A stretch of 64,000 bases of DNA, taken from assembly GCF_016862675.1 (NCBI RefSeq), contig NZ_BONK01000009.1, positions 1 to 64,000 of the forward strand, read 5' to 3'. How positions within the stretch are numbered: the stretch's first letter is position 1; each line of letters begins with the position of its first letter. The DNA comes from Cellulomonas chitinilytica. GTDB taxonomy: Bacteria; Actinomycetota; Actinomycetes; Actinomycetales; Cellulomonadaceae. The position numbers and the translations under genes were made by a program. Below, in pieces: positions 18,350-26,293 of this stretch. The notes under the pieces were generated by a model. It was not told the DNA's origin. It saw only the letters and a list, made by a program, of their open reading frames with translations, and did no database searches.

Positions 18350-18369
18350 GCAGACACCAGGTGGTCTGC
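18350..18369. promoter_or_regulatory. Inverted repeat in the divergent copper/MFS promoter region
   Basis: GCAGAC and GTCTGC arms flank accaggtg, about 120 bases upstream of the copper operon start and 145 bases before the MFS exporter. It could be an operator for either. An ATACCCC half-site resembling a CsoR box lies just before it (18335-18341) but lacks its partner half. Otherwise the 282-base gap 18233-18514 shows nothing. Confidence 0.3.
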
Positions 18370-18514
18370 TCGGGAATCACGCTGCGTGTGTCGCACCAGT
18401 CCCGTAGCGTCCGCCGCCGGAGCACCCTCCGTGCGCCGTCAGCACCACCGCCGTGACCTGCGGCTCCGCCTCGCCCGCACCACGTCCCCCTCGCACGCCC
18501 CACGAGAAGGCCCG

Positions 18515-20323
18515 ATGTCGCAGCAGAGCAGCCCCACCGCCACCCTCCCCGACGAGGAACAGGCCACGTTCGTCCCGCCGACGCACCGCGAGATCGTCAC
18601 GATCCTCGGCGGCCTGATGATCGGCATGTTCCTCGCGGCGCTCGACCAGACCATCGTCGCGACGTCCATCCGCACCATCGGCGACGACCTCAACGGGCTG
18701 TCGCTGCAGGCGTGGGTCACCACGGCCTACCTGCTCACGGCGACGATCTCGACGCCGCTGTACGGCAAGCTCTCCGACGTCTACGGCCGCAAGCCGTTCT
18801 ACATGCTCGCGATCTCGCTGTTCGTCGTCGGCTCGCTGCTGTCCGGCACCGCCGACTCGATGTACCAGCTCGCGATGTACCGCGGCCTGCAGGGCCTCGG
18901 CGCGGGCGGCCTCATGGCGCTCGCCATCACGATCCTCGGCGACCTCGTCGCCCCGCGTGAGCGCGCCCGGTACCAGGCCTACTTCCTCGCGGTGTTCGGC
19001 ACGTCGTCGGTGCTCGGTCCCGTCATCGGCGGGTTCTTCGCGGGGGCCGACGAGATCCTCGGGATCACCGGCTGGCGGTGGGTGTTCCTCATCAACGTGC
19101 CGATCGGCATCGTCGCCATCATCGTCATCGCGCGGGTGCTGCACCTGCCGCCGCTGCGCAAGGTCCAGCACCGCATCGACTGGCCCGGCGCGCTCGCGCT
19201 CGTCGTCGCCCTCGTGCCGCTCCTCGTCGTCGCCGAGCAGGGCCGGCTGTGGGGCTGGACGTCGACCCGCTCGATCAGCTGCTACGCGATCGGCGTGCTC
19301 GGCGTCGTGCTGTTCCTGCTCGCCGAGCGGTACGCGAAGGGCGACGCGATCCTGCCGCTCTACCTGTTCCGCAACCGCACCTTCTCCGTGGGCGCGGCCG
19401 CCAACACGATCATCGGCCTCGGCATGTTCGGCGGCCTCGCGACGCTGCCGCTGTACCTGCAGATCGTCAAGGGCCAGTCGCCGACGCAGGCCGGGCTCAC
19501 GCTCATCCCGTTCACCGTCGGGATCATGTCCGGGTCGATCATCGCGGGCCAGACGACGTCGCGCACCGGCCGCTACAAGGTGTTCCCCGTCGCGGGCACC
19601 ACCCTCATGGCCGTGGGTGCGCTGCTGTTCGCACAGCTCGGCACCGACTCGGCGTTCGCGGCCATCTTCGGCATCTCGGTCCTGTTCGGCCTCGGCCTCG
19701 GGTTCACGATGCAACCGCTCGTGCTGGCCGTGCAGAACGCGGTGCCCGTGCGGGACATGGGCGTCGCGACGTCGTCGTCCCTGTTCTTCCGCCAGATGGG
19801 CGGCACGCTCGGCACCGCCGTGTTCCTGTCGATCCTGTTCTCGACGGTCGGCGACAACATCCAGCGTGCGTTCCAGCGGCTCGCGCAGACGCCCGACTTC
19901 CAGGCCGCCGTCGCCGACCCCGCCGTCCAGGCCGACCCGGCGAACGCCCCCGTGCTGGACATGCTCCACGGCACCGGCGGCAGCGTGCCGTCGCTCGACG
20001 ACTCGTCGTTCATCAACAACCTCGACCCACGGCTCGCCCGCCCGTTCCTCGACGGGTTCTCCGAGTCGGTCGACCTCGTGCTGCTCATTGCCGCGTGCGT
20101 CATGGTCGTCGGGATCGTGCTGACGTTCCTGCTGCCCGAGCTGCCGCTGCGGAACGTCTCCGGCATCCAGGGCCGTGCCGCACAGGACGCCGAGGACGCC
20201 GCGGCGGCCACCGCCGCCGGTGCCACGGCCGCCGGTCCTGCCCCGGCCGCCGCGACGGCGGTCGGCGGCGTGGCCGCGGTCAACGCCGACCAGGACGCGG
20301 TGGCGCGCAGCGGGACGGACTGA
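18515..20323 (+). CDS. DHA2-family (14-TM) multidrug MFS exporter
   Basis: A 602-residue proton-driven drug exporter of the EmrB/QacA (DHA2) group. Motif D1-like LDQTIVATSIRTIGDDL is in the first helix, motif A is GKLSDVYGRKP, and motif C is LGPVIGGFFAG. About 14 helices are predicted. A large extracytoplasmic loop (about 445-500) precedes the last helix, as in this subfamily. The C-terminal tail is a low-complexity Ala/Gly stretch. The ATG has a GAGAAGG ribosome site. The substrate is unknown, and no regulator gene is adjacent. Confidence 0.92.
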   Translation: MSQQSSPTATLPDEEQATFVPPTHREIVTILGGLMIGMFLAALDQTIVATSIRTIGDDLNGLSLQAWVTTAYLLTATISTPLYGKLSDVYGRKPFYMLAISLFVVGSLLSGTADSMYQLAMYRGLQGLGAGGLMALAITILGDLVAPRERARYQAYFLAVFGTSSVLGPVIGGFFAGADEILGITGWRWVFLINVPIGIVAIIVIARVLHLPPLRKVQHRIDWPGALALVVALVPLLVVAEQGRLWGWTSTRSISCYAIGVLGVVLFLLAERYAKGDAILPLYLFRNRTFSVGAAANTIIGLGMFGGLATLPLYLQIVKGQSPTQAGLTLIPFTVGIMSGSIIAGQTTSRTGRYKVFPVAGTTLMAVGALLFAQLGTDSAFAAIFGISVLFGLGLGFTMQPLVLAVQNAVPVRDMGVATSSSLFFRQMGGTLGTAVFLSILFSTVGDNIQRAFQRLAQTPDFQAAVADPAVQADPANAPVLDMLHGTGGSVPSLDDSSFINNLDPRLARPFLDGFSESVDLVLLIAACVMVVGIVLTFLLPELPLRNVSGIQGRAAQDAEDAAAATAAGATAAGPAPAAATAVGGVAAVNADQDAVARSGTD

Positions 20324-20465
20324 GACCCGCCCGGCAGGTCCACGACAGACCCGGCCGGGGGTCACGTCCGCGACGGCTCGCCCGGGCCCGCCGCGGGGTG
20401 AACCCTGGCCGGGTCGGCGTCGTTTCTCCCAGTGACGGCGCCGTGCCGTCGACGAGGAGGCCGAC

Positions 20466-20984
20466 ATGTCCCTGACCGAGAGCACGCCGACCGACGCACA
20501 TCCCTTCACGCCCGGGCACCATCCGTCCGGCGGCCACGACTGCGCAGGCTGCCTCGACCGCCGTCAGGTGCTCGTCCGGGCCGGTCTCGCCACGATGGGG
20601 GTCGCCGCCGCCGGCGTCCTCGCGGCGTGCAGCAGCTCGTCCGGGGGTGGTGGCGACGCGTCGCAGGCGCCCCCCGCCGCCGACGGGTCGCTGGCCCAGC
20701 TCGCCGACATCCCCGTCGGCGGTGCGATCTCGGCGCAGGACGCCGACGGCAAGCCGATCCTGCTCACCCAGCCGGAGGCCGGCACCGTGGTCGGCCTCTC
20801 GGCGATCTGCACGCACCAGGGCTGCACTGTCGCGCCCGACGACAAGGACCACCAGCTGGCCTGCCCGTGCCACGGGTCGACGTACGACCTCGAGGGCAAG
20901 AACACCGGCGGCCCCGCACCCTCACCCCTGCCACCCTTCGACGTGCACGTCACGGACGGTGCCGTCTTCGCGGGAAAGGCCTGA
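20466..20984 (+). CDS. TAT-exported Rieske [2Fe-2S] lipoprotein
   Basis: A 172-residue protein. Twin Arg (DRRQVLVRAG, 32-33) and a lipobox LAAC (Cys55) indicate export of the folded protein by TAT and lipid anchoring. A Ser/Gly linker leads to a Rieske domain with CTHQGC (Cys115, His117, Cys120) and CPCHGS (Cys133, Cys135, His136): both Cys/His pairs that hold the cluster and the disulphide Cys are intact. Unlike QcrA it has no cytochrome bc partners nearby, so it is a stand-alone Rieske electron carrier. GAGGAGG ribosome site. The next gene, 3 bases on, is probably its membrane partner. Confidence 0.92.
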   Translation: MSLTESTPTDAHPFTPGHHPSGGHDCAGCLDRRQVLVRAGLATMGVAAAGVLAACSSSSGGGGDASQAPPAADGSLAQLADIPVGGAISAQDADGKPILLTQPEAGTVVGLSAICTHQGCTVAPDDKDHQLACPCHGSTYDLEGKNTGGPAPSPLPPFDVHVTDGAVFAGKA

Positions 20985-20987
20985 CCC

Positions 20988-21413
20988 ATGACCACGTCGA
21001 CGACGACACGCACCACCTCGACCTGGCACACCGGACCGACCGCCGTGTCCGACGTGGTCCGGGGCCTCGCGGCCGCGTGCGTCATGCTGTCCGCCGTCGT
21101 GCACCTCGACCTGTGGGCCGGCGGCATGAAGGCGCTGTCCGTCGTCGGGCCCGCGTTCCTGCTCAACGGGGTCGGCGGGATCGTGCTCGGCATCCTGCTG
21201 CTCGTCTGGCGGCACTGGCTGCCGCTCGTCGGCGCGATCGGGTTCGGCCTGGCGACCCTCACCGCGTTCGTCATCTCGACGACGCCGAGCGGGTTCTTCG
21301 ACGTGCACGAACGCTGGACGGGCATCCCGGTGTGGCTCGCAGCGGTGTCCGAGGCCGGGGCGATCGTGCTCGGGGTCGTCGGCCTGCTCGTGGAGCGCCC
21401 GGCCCGCACCTGA
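20988..21413 (+). CDS. Small four-helix membrane protein next to the Rieske gene
   Basis: A 141-residue protein with four predicted membrane helices (about 22-44, 50-73, 78-97 and 113-135) and a conserved-looking VHLDLW after helix 1. I do not recognise the family with certainty; it resembles small DoxX-like or uncharacterised actinobacterial membrane proteins. It follows the Rieske gene by 3 bases, so both should be cotranscribed. A quinone- or electron-transfer link is only suggested by this context. Confidence 0.75.
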   Translation: MTTSTTTRTTSTWHTGPTAVSDVVRGLAAACVMLSAVVHLDLWAGGMKALSVVGPAFLLNGVGGIVLGILLLVWRHWLPLVGAIGFGLATLTAFVISTTPSGFFDVHERWTGIPVWLAAVSEAGAIVLGVVGLLVERPART

Positions 21414-21458
21414 CCGGTCCGCCTCTCGCCCACCGCTCGCGGTCGGCGGCTCGAACGG

Positions 21459-21496
21459 CGCCGACCGGCGTCATCCCTGCGCGTCGCCGGTCGGCG
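21459..21496. terminator. Bidirectional hairpin terminator
   Basis: Perfect 12-base arms cgccgaccggcg and cgccggtcggcg around a 14-base loop, between convergent genes. Confidence 0.65.
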
Positions 21497-21554
21497 TCCT
21501 CGTCGGCCGGGAACGCGCGCGGCCGCCGGTCGGCACCCAGGAGACCTGCCCGGG

Positions 21555-21938
21555 TCAGCTCGGTTCGCGGCCGATCCGCCGGTAGTACGCGGCGGCCGCC
21601 TCGTCCATCGTCGTCCGCGCCGCGATCTGCTCGGCCCGCGAGGGGCGACCGACGTACGGACCGCGCCCCCGTCCGGCAGCCAGCCACGCGACCTCCTCGA
21701 GGAAGGCGACCCGGGCGACCGCGAGGTCGGCACCGGCGGTCACGACACGCTCCTCGCCCATGTCGCGGTAGCGGACCTCGTAGCCCGCCTCACCGTGCAC
21801 GAGGACGACGAGCTCGCTGCCGAACGACGCCGGCACTCCGTGGACGGAGAAGTCCACGCCGTGGACGTACCCGAGGCGCTCGCACTCCTCGACGATCGCC
21901 AGCAGCTCCGGCGCCGGGGGCGGGACGGCCGACGTCAT
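21555..21938 (-). CDS. Hypothetical 127-residue protein, immunity-protein-like
   Basis: A small soluble alpha+beta protein: an N-terminal helix (LLAIVEECERLGY), a strand-rich middle (VLVHGEAGYEVRYRDMGEE), a helix (LAVARVAFLEEVAWLAAG) and the motif GRGRGPYVGR before a C-terminal helical tail. The strand-turn-helix layout recalls polymorphic-toxin immunity proteins such as the Imm61 group, but I cannot assign it, and no toxin gene is next to it. ATG start; 37 bases separate its start from the stop of E2. Confidence 0.65.
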   Translation of the reverse strand: MTSAVPPPAPELLAIVEECERLGYVHGVDFSVHGVPASFGSELVVLVHGEAGYEVRYRDMGEERVVTAGADLAVARVAFLEEVAWLAAGRGRGPYVGRPSRAEQIAARTTMDEAAAAYYRRIGREPS

Positions 21939-21975
21939 GCGCTCCCCTTCGGCATCGCACCCGACACGTCAGGCG

Positions 21976-23670
21976 TCAGCCCCAGACGAGGCCCTGGGCC
22001 GGCTCGGCGAGCGTCGCCGCGACGTCCGCGAGCACCCTGGCTCCCAGCTCACCGTCGACGAGCCGGTGGTCGAAGGACAGCGCGAGCTGCGTGACGTGCC
22101 GCGGCTTGACCTTCCCCTTGTGCACCCACGGCTGCTGCCGGATCGCCCCGAACGCGAGGATCCCGGCCTCGCCGGGGTTGAGGATCGGTGTGCCCGTGTC
22201 GATGCCGAACACGCCGACGTTGGTGATCGTGATGGTGCCGTCGGCCATGTCGGCGGGGCTCGTGCGGCCCGCGCGAGCCGTCGCGGTGAGCTCGGCGATG
22301 CCCTTCGCGAGGTCGAGCAGCCCGAGCCGGTGCGCGTCCTTGACGTTCGGCACGACCAGCCCGCGGGGCGTCGCGGCGGCGATGCCGAGGTTCACGTAGT
22401 GCTTGTAGACGATCTCCTGGTTCGCGTCGTCCCAGCTCGCGTTGATCTCCGGGTGGCGCCGCACCGCGAGGATCAGGGCCTTCGCCGCGATGAGCAGCGG
22501 CGTGACCCGGACGTCGGCGAACTCCCGGTCGGCGCGCAGACGCTCGACGAGCTTCATCGTGCGCGTGACGTCGATCGTCTGGAACACGGTGACGTGCGGC
22601 GCGGTGAACGCGCTGGTCACCATCGCCTCGGCGGTGCGCTTGCGCACGGACTTCACGGGGACGCGCGTCTGGCGGCCGTCGCCCGAGACCGTTCCCGTGG
22701 CGAGCCACGGCAGGTCGTCGCCCGGGTACGTGGCGAGCGTGCGGGCCTCCGCCTGCGAGGCGCGCTCGAGCACGTCCTCGCGGGTGACGATGCCGCCGGG
22801 ACCGGTGGGGTTCAGCGAGTCGAGGTCGACGCCGAGCTCGCGCGCGAGCTTGCGGACCGGGGGCTTGGCGAGCGCGTGGCGGGACGACGCGGGCGTCGCG
22901 GCCGTTGCGGGCGTTACGGCCGTCGCGGCCGTTGCGGCCTCGGTCGGGGCGGCGGACTGCTCGCCGGCGCGGGGCCGACGGCCGGCGCCGGGCTCCGCGA
23001 GGCCGTACCCGACGAGCACGGACTCCCGGGCGGGCGCGGCCGTCAGGCCCGCCGCGGCGGCCACGGGCGCAGCGCCGGCGAGGCCTGCCGCCTCCCGGGC
23101 ACCGCTCGGGGCGTGCCCGGCGAGGCCCGCCGCGGCCTCCTCCTGCGGTGCGCGGCCGACGAGGCCCGCGGCGGCGCGTGCCCCCTCGCGGCCGGACGGT
23201 GCGGACGGTGCGGACGGCGCGGCGGGCGCGCCCGACCCGGCCCGGCCCGCGGGGGCGGTCGGCGTGCTCACCCGGGCCGCCTCGATCTCGTCGGCCCCGC
23301 CCGGCTCGACGCCCTGGTGCCGGCGCCCGTTCCCGCGGTGCCCGTGCTCGATGGCCCCACCGTGCTCGGCGCGCACCACCTGCTCGGCGGCGTCGGGGGC
23401 CCCCGGCTCGGGCGCGGCACCGGACGGGTCCGTGTCGATCTCGATGATGGGCGTGCCGACGTCGACCGTCTGGCCGGGCTCGACGAGGATCGCGCTGACG
23501 ACACCGCTCCACGGGCACGGCAGGTCCACGAGCGACTTCGCCGTCTCGATCTCGACGATCGTCTGGTTGACCTCGACGGTGTCCCCGACGGCCACGTGCC
23601 ACGCGACGATCTCGGCCTCGGTCAGGCCCTCGCCGGCGTCCGGGAGCGGGAACTGCTGGTACGTCGGCAC
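21976..23670 (-). CDS. bkdC: 2-oxoacid dehydrogenase E2 (dihydrolipoamide acyltransferase)
   Basis: A 564-residue E2 core subunit that transfers the acyl group to CoA. The lipoyl domain (about 3-78) has the lipoylated Lys in IETAKSLVD. A long Ala/Gly/Pro linker (about 85-280) with repeated AAGLxGxAP units follows, then the peripheral subunit-binding domain (about 292-327: KPPVRKLARELGVDLDSLNPTG, in two parts) and the catalytic domain with SFDHRLVDGE (His and Asp of the active site). The GTG start (MPTYQQFPLPD) has a GAGGAG site 7 bases ahead. One lipoyl domain and the neighbours' sequences fit a branched-chain-type complex. No E3 gene is in the operon. Confidence 0.92.
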   Translation of the reverse strand: MPTYQQFPLPDAGEGLTEAEIVAWHVAVGDTVEVNQTIVEIETAKSLVDLPCPWSGVVSAILVEPGQTVDVGTPIIEIDTDPSGAAPEPGAPDAAEQVVRAEHGGAIEHGHRGNGRRHQGVEPGGADEIEAARVSTPTAPAGRAGSGAPAAPSAPSAPSGREGARAAAGLVGRAPQEEAAAGLAGHAPSGAREAAGLAGAAPVAAAAGLTAAPARESVLVGYGLAEPGAGRRPRAGEQSAAPTEAATAATAVTPATAATPASSRHALAKPPVRKLARELGVDLDSLNPTGPGGIVTREDVLERASQAEARTLATYPGDDLPWLATGTVSGDGRQTRVPVKSVRKRTAEAMVTSAFTAPHVTVFQTIDVTRTMKLVERLRADREFADVRVTPLLIAAKALILAVRRHPEINASWDDANQEIVYKHYVNLGIAAATPRGLVVPNVKDAHRLGLLDLAKGIAELTATARAGRTSPADMADGTITITNVGVFGIDTGTPILNPGEAGILAFGAIRQQPWVHKGKVKPRHVTQLALSFDHRLVDGELGARVLADVAATLAEPAQGLVWG

Positions 23671-23718
23671 GTGCGATCTCCTCGGCAAGGTGCGGGGGCG
23701 GGTCGGTCAGGCAGGGAG

Positions 23719-23759
23719 CCTGCGCCGCCTCGCCGGGGGTGGTGGCGAGGCGACGCAGG
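23719..23759 (-). other. Hairpin inside the oxoacid dehydrogenase operon
   Basis: Arms of 16 bases (cctgcgccgcctcgcc / ggcgaggcgacgcagg, one wobble) around a 9-base loop sit 5 bases after the E1 beta stop and 48 bases before the E2 start. It could be a leaky terminator or an RNA processing/stability element setting E2 level below E1. No U-tract. Confidence 0.5.
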
Positions 23760-23764
23760 AGCCG

Positions 23765-24802
23765 TCAGAACGCGAGTGCGCGGTCGACGGCGTCGAGGAC
23801 CCGGTCGAGCCCGGGCAGGTAGTCGTGCTCGATCTTCGCGACCGGGTAGGGCGCGTGGAACCCGCCGACGCGCAGCACGGGCGCCTCCAGGTGGAAGAAG
23901 CACTCCTCGGTGATCCGGGCGGCGACCTCCGCGCCCGTCCCGTACAGCACGGGCGCCTCGTGCACGACGACGCAGCGGCCGGTCCGCCGCACGGACTCGG
24001 CGACGGTCGCGGTGTCCAGCGGCGACAGCGCGCGCAGGTCGACGACCTCGATGCTCGTGCCCTCCTGGGCGGCGGTGTCGGCGGCCTTGAGCGCCGTCTG
24101 CACGGTCGGGCCGTACGCGACGAGCGTGACGTCGGTGCCCGCGCGGACGACTCGCGCCTTGTCGAGCAGCTGCCCGGCCGGTGCGGCGTCGAGGTCGACG
24201 TCGCCCTTCTCCCAGTACCGGCCCTTCGGCTCGAAGAACAGCACCGGGTCGGGCGAGGCGATGGCCTGCTGGATCATCGCGTACGCCTCGACGGGGCTCG
24301 ACGGGCTGACCACCCGCAGGCCGGCCGTGTGCGCGAACAGCGCCTCGGGCGACTCGCTGTGGTGCTCGACGGCCCCGATGCCGCCGCCGTAGGGCACGCG
24401 GATGACGACGGGCAGGGTGAGCCGACCCTTCGAGCGGTAGTGCATCTTGGCGAGCTGGGTCGTGATCTGGTCGAACGCCGGGAAGATGAACCCGTCGAAC
24501 TGGATCTCGCACACCGGCCGGTACCCGCGCATCGCGAGCCCGATCGCGGTCCCGACGATCCCCGACTCGGCCAACGGGGTGTCGACGACGCGGTCCGCGC
24601 CGAAGTCCTTCTGCAGCCCGTCGGTCACCCGGAACACGCCGCCGAGCTTGCCGATGTCCTCGCCCATGAGCAGCACCCGGTCGTCCTGCTCGAGCGCCCG
24701 GCGCAGGCCGAGGTTGATCGCCTTCGCGAACGTGAGCCGCTGCACGCCGCCGGGCGTCTGGTCCGTCGAGCGCGGGGCCGCGACGTCGGTGGTCGTGCTC
24801 AT
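23765..24802 (-). CDS. bkdB: 2-oxoacid dehydrogenase E1 beta subunit
   Basis: A 345-residue transketolase-fold beta subunit. The pyrimidine-domain motif GEDIGKLGGVFRVT and DTPLAESGIVG are followed by EIQFDGFIFPAFDQI and GGIGAVEHHSESPEA, the catalytic His region shared with BkdB-type E1 beta chains. The C-terminal transketolase domain holds VVDLRALSPLD. It pairs with E1 alpha to decarboxylate 2-oxoacids with thiamine diphosphate. Its ATG overlaps the E1 alpha stop by four bases. Similarity to mycobacterial BkdB favours branched-chain 2-oxoacids over pyruvate (from memory of the family). Confidence 0.9.
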   Translation of the reverse strand: MSTTTDVAAPRSTDQTPGGVQRLTFAKAINLGLRRALEQDDRVLLMGEDIGKLGGVFRVTDGLQKDFGADRVVDTPLAESGIVGTAIGLAMRGYRPVCEIQFDGFIFPAFDQITTQLAKMHYRSKGRLTLPVVIRVPYGGGIGAVEHHSESPEALFAHTAGLRVVSPSSPVEAYAMIQQAIASPDPVLFFEPKGRYWEKGDVDLDAAPAGQLLDKARVVRAGTDVTLVAYGPTVQTALKAADTAAQEGTSIEVVDLRALSPLDTATVAESVRRTGRCVVVHEAPVLYGTGAEVAARITEECFFHLEAPVLRVGGFHAPYPVAKIEHDYLPGLDRVLDAVDRALAF

Positions 24803-25956
24803 CGGTGGCTCCCCTCGCCGGCGCGGGCGCCGTCGGCGAACGACGCCTCGTACTGCTCGAACCAGACCCGCTCACCCTCGACGACGGAGTGCGGGGTGGC
24901 GTACACGTGCTCGAACATCGACGCGGGCGACGGGTGGCCCATCCCCCGCACGGTGGTCCGGATGCGCTCACCCAGCGCGTCCGCCTCGGCGGCGAGCTCC
25001 TCGACGAAGGCCGTCGGCAGCTCGCCGCGCTCCTCGAGGTGGGTGCGCAGACGGTCGATCGGGTCGCGCAGCCGCCAGGACTCCTCCTCGGCCGACGAGC
25101 GGTACCGGGACGGGTCGTCGGACGTGGTGTGCGCACCCATCCGGTAGGTGTAGGCCTCGATGAACGTCGGGCCGCCGCCGGACCGGGCCCGCTCCAGCGC
25201 CTCGGCCGTGACGGCGTACGTCGCGAGGACGTCGTTCCCGTCGACCCGGACCGACGGGACCCCGAACCCGGGTCCGCGGTCGGCGAGCGGCACGCGCGCC
25301 TGCTTCGTCGTCGGCTCGGAGATCGCCCACTGGTTGTTCTGGCAGAAGAACACGACGGGCGAGTTGTTGACCGCGGCAAACACCAGCGCCTCGCTGACGT
25401 CGCCCTGCGACGTGGCTCCGTCGCCGAAGTAGACGACGACGGCGGTGTCACGGTCCGGGTCGCCGGTACCGACAGCGCCGTCGCGCTGGACGCCCATCGC
25501 GTACCCGGTGGCGTGCAGCGTGTGCGAGCCGATGACCAGCGTGTACAGGTGGAAGCCGTGGCCGACCGGGTCCCAGCCGCCGTGGTCGACCCCGCGGAAC
25601 AGGCGCAGCACGTCTGTGAGGTCGACGCCGCGGGTGTGGGCGACGCCGTGCTCGCGGTAGCTCGGGAACACGTGGTCCTGCGCGGCGAGGGCGCGGCCGG
25701 AGCCGATCTGCGCGGCCTCCTGGCCGAGGCCCTGTGCGAACAGGGCCAGCTCGCCCTGACGCTGCAGCGCGGTCGCCTCGGTGTCGAAGCGGCGGACCAG
25801 GACCATGTCGCGGTACAGGCCCCGCAGCGCGTCGGCGTCGAGGTGGGCGACGCGGGCGTCGTAGTCCGGGTGGGACGTGCGCTCACCGGCGGGGGTGAGC
25901 AGCTGGACGAGGCCGTCGTCGGTCAGGGGGCCGGTGCTGTGGCCGGTGATGCCCAC
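24799..25956 (-). CDS. bkdA: 2-oxoacid dehydrogenase E1 alpha subunit
   Basis: A 385-residue thiamine-diphosphate-binding alpha subunit. The diphosphate/Mg motif is GDGATSQGDVSEALVFAAVNN and the phosphorylation-loop-equivalent segment is YRMGAHTTSDDPSRYR. QGELALFAQGLGQEAAQIG is typical of actinobacterial E1 alpha. The GTG start has AAGGAG 6 bases ahead and is the first gene of the operon, preceded by a palindromic operator array. The complex would convert branched-chain 2-oxoacids to acyl-CoA primers or feed catabolism. Confidence 0.9.
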   Translation of the reverse strand: MGITGHSTGPLTDDGLVQLLTPAGERTSHPDYDARVAHLDADALRGLYRDMVLVRRFDTEATALQRQGELALFAQGLGQEAAQIGSGRALAAQDHVFPSYREHGVAHTRGVDLTDVLRLFRGVDHGGWDPVGHGFHLYTLVIGSHTLHATGYAMGVQRDGAVGTGDPDRDTAVVVYFGDGATSQGDVSEALVFAAVNNSPVVFFCQNNQWAISEPTTKQARVPLADRGPGFGVPSVRVDGNDVLATYAVTAEALERARSGGGPTFIEAYTYRMGAHTTSDDPSRYRSSAEEESWRLRDPIDRLRTHLEERGELPTAFVEELAAEADALGERIRTTVRGMGHPSPASMFEHVYATPHSVVEGERVWFEQYEASFADGARAGEGSHR

Positions 25957-26055
25957 GCGGATCTCCTTCGCGTGCCGCGGCCGGGGCCGCTCCGGGGTGG
26001 TGCCGGTCGGTGGCTCGCTCCCCCGCGACGTCGTCGGCCGGGGGCCGGAGGGGCG

Positions 26056-26090
26056 AACCTACGTCAGCGTAGGCTACGCGACCGTAGGTT
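26056..26090 (-). promoter_or_regulatory. Tandem palindromic operator and promoter of the oxoacid dehydrogenase operon
   Basis: Two adjacent inverted repeats, CCTACG-tcag-CGTAGG (26058-26073) and CTACG-cgac-CGTAG (26074-26087), are framed by AACC and GGTT so that the whole 35-base block is itself an inverted repeat. On the minus strand a promoter fits over it: -35 TTCTGC, 17 bases, -10 TAGCCT. A repressor bound here would block the promoter. The repressor is unknown; no regulator gene is adjacent. Confidence 0.65.
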
Positions 26091-26190
26091 TCTGCAGAAC
26101 CCCGCGCACAATGCTCGACGAAGCCGGTTGTGGGGTCTCTACAGGCACGACGAGGGAGCCAGGCCGAACCTCGCAGGCGCGTCGCCCCCG

Positions 26191-26214
26191 CGCCTGGGTC
26201 GAAGGTCCCAGGCG
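26191..26214 (-). terminator. Hairpin downstream of the aminotransferase gene
   Basis: Perfect 8-base arms CGCCTGGG and CCCAGGCG around an 8-base loop, 80 bases after the aminotransferase stop and upstream of the E1 alpha promoter. A likely terminator insulating the operon. Confidence 0.5.
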
Positions 26215-26293
26215 TCGTCGCAGGTCAGAAGCCCGGGACACACCGCCGACCCGGAACGCCGCCGCCGCGAGGACCGGCGAGCACCTGCGCAGG

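Larger units (their letters stand above)
25957..26293. other. Gene-free stretch between the E1 alpha start and the aminotransferase stop
   Basis: Holds the E1 alpha promoter/operator array near 26056-26099 and a hairpin at 26191-26214. I see no convincing coding sequence in it. Confidence 0.7.

Noticed and set aside
21555..21938. Polymorphic toxin-immunity locus near the E2 gene
   Set aside because: The 127-residue protein has an immunity-like layout, but there is no toxin or secretion gene next to it, so the call stays hypothetical.
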